DNA from: JBBDRW01 sp040905265
GTDB lineage: Bacteria; Bacteroidota; Rhodothermia; Balneolales; Balneolaceae
Length of the DNA: 24,913 nt
Direction: 5' to 3'
Assembly (NCBI GenBank): GCA_040905265.1
Contig: JBBDRW010000135.1
Location: 1 to 24,913, forward strand
Below the pieces are notes generated by a model, which saw nothing but the letters and a program-made list of their open reading frames with translations, did no database searches and was not told the origin of the DNA. Made by a program: the position numbers and the translations under genes. The first letter of the stretch is position 1; each line of letters begins with the position of its first letter. This document shows, in pieces, positions 24,853-24,913 of this stretch.

Positions 24853-24913
24853 ATGGTGAATATGACGATTCGATGGAAACAGCACGTTGAGTGGGTGGTT
24901 TTAGCAGGTGGAT
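24853..24913 (+). CDS. Possible start of a gene that runs off the right edge
   Basis: An ATG at 24853 opens a frame that stays open to the window end (20 codons, starting MVNMTIRWKQHVEW and turning hydrophobic at VVLAGG). It may be the cytoplasmic lead and first membrane helix of a protein divergent from the TonB-dependent receptor. A GTG four codons upstream (24841) is also in frame. There is too little sequence to name it, and chance is a real alternative. Confidence 0.3.
   Translation, partial: MVNMTIRWKQHVEWVVLAGG

Overview
The window looks like a chromosomal segment from a heterotrophic bacterium near the Bacteroidota. My best guess is the Balneolota/Rhodothermota branch, from gene content only. 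Supporting signs are the many lipoproteins with a short lipobox, a TonB-dependent receptor, a DUF2723 membrane glycosyltransferase-like protein, a YbeY with Asp in place of the third metal-binding His, the sugar transporter types, and mostly weak Shine-Dalgarno sequences. No rRNA, tRNA, CRISPR array, phage gene or transposase gene was seen.

Left part (1-9300). The tail of a DUF2520/Rossmann-type gene is followed by two long paralogous lipoproteins (475-3465 and 5662-8625). Each fuses a ThuA-like domain, a 'membrane-bound dehydrogenase' beta-propeller of the Pirellula/Verrucomicrobium type, and a HEAT-like tail. Between them, on the opposite strand, lies an MFS sugar permease with an unusual insertion of about 105 residues before its last membrane helix. 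A type-1 copper protein (cupredoxin) follows the second paralog without a visible terminator. Neither large protein has a c-type heme motif, and in each the only cysteine is the lipid-anchor Cys. A separate copper protein as electron carrier is therefore an attractive but unproven idea. I read this block as a cell-surface or periplasmic sugar (or sugar-derivative) oxidation and uptake locus.

Middle (9300-16030). This part holds an endonuclease/exonuclease/phosphatase-family lipoprotein, an 800-bp stretch with two candidate single-helix micropeptides, a sugar-porter MFS gene with its own terminator, a DUF445 membrane protein, a third, standalone ThuA lipoprotein, and a two-gene operon (unknown protein plus ybeY). 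A small palindromic repeat family (ends reading ggaggctttg / caaagcctcc) occurs as a 140-bp MITE-like element just in front of the ybeY operon and as a bare hairpin at 10847-10887. A lone 10-bp copy of one end sits next to the ribosome binding site of the standalone ThuA gene.

Right part (16040-24913). This part has a large DUF2723 protein, a divergent Na+-coupled NSS-family transporter, a bacterial PH-domain membrane protein, an exported lipoprotein MsrB, a cold-shock protein, a TonB-dependent receptor, and possibly the first codons of another gene at the right edge. Paired terminators at 3522-3605, and terminators after the sugar porter and after the cold-shock gene, mark transcription unit borders.
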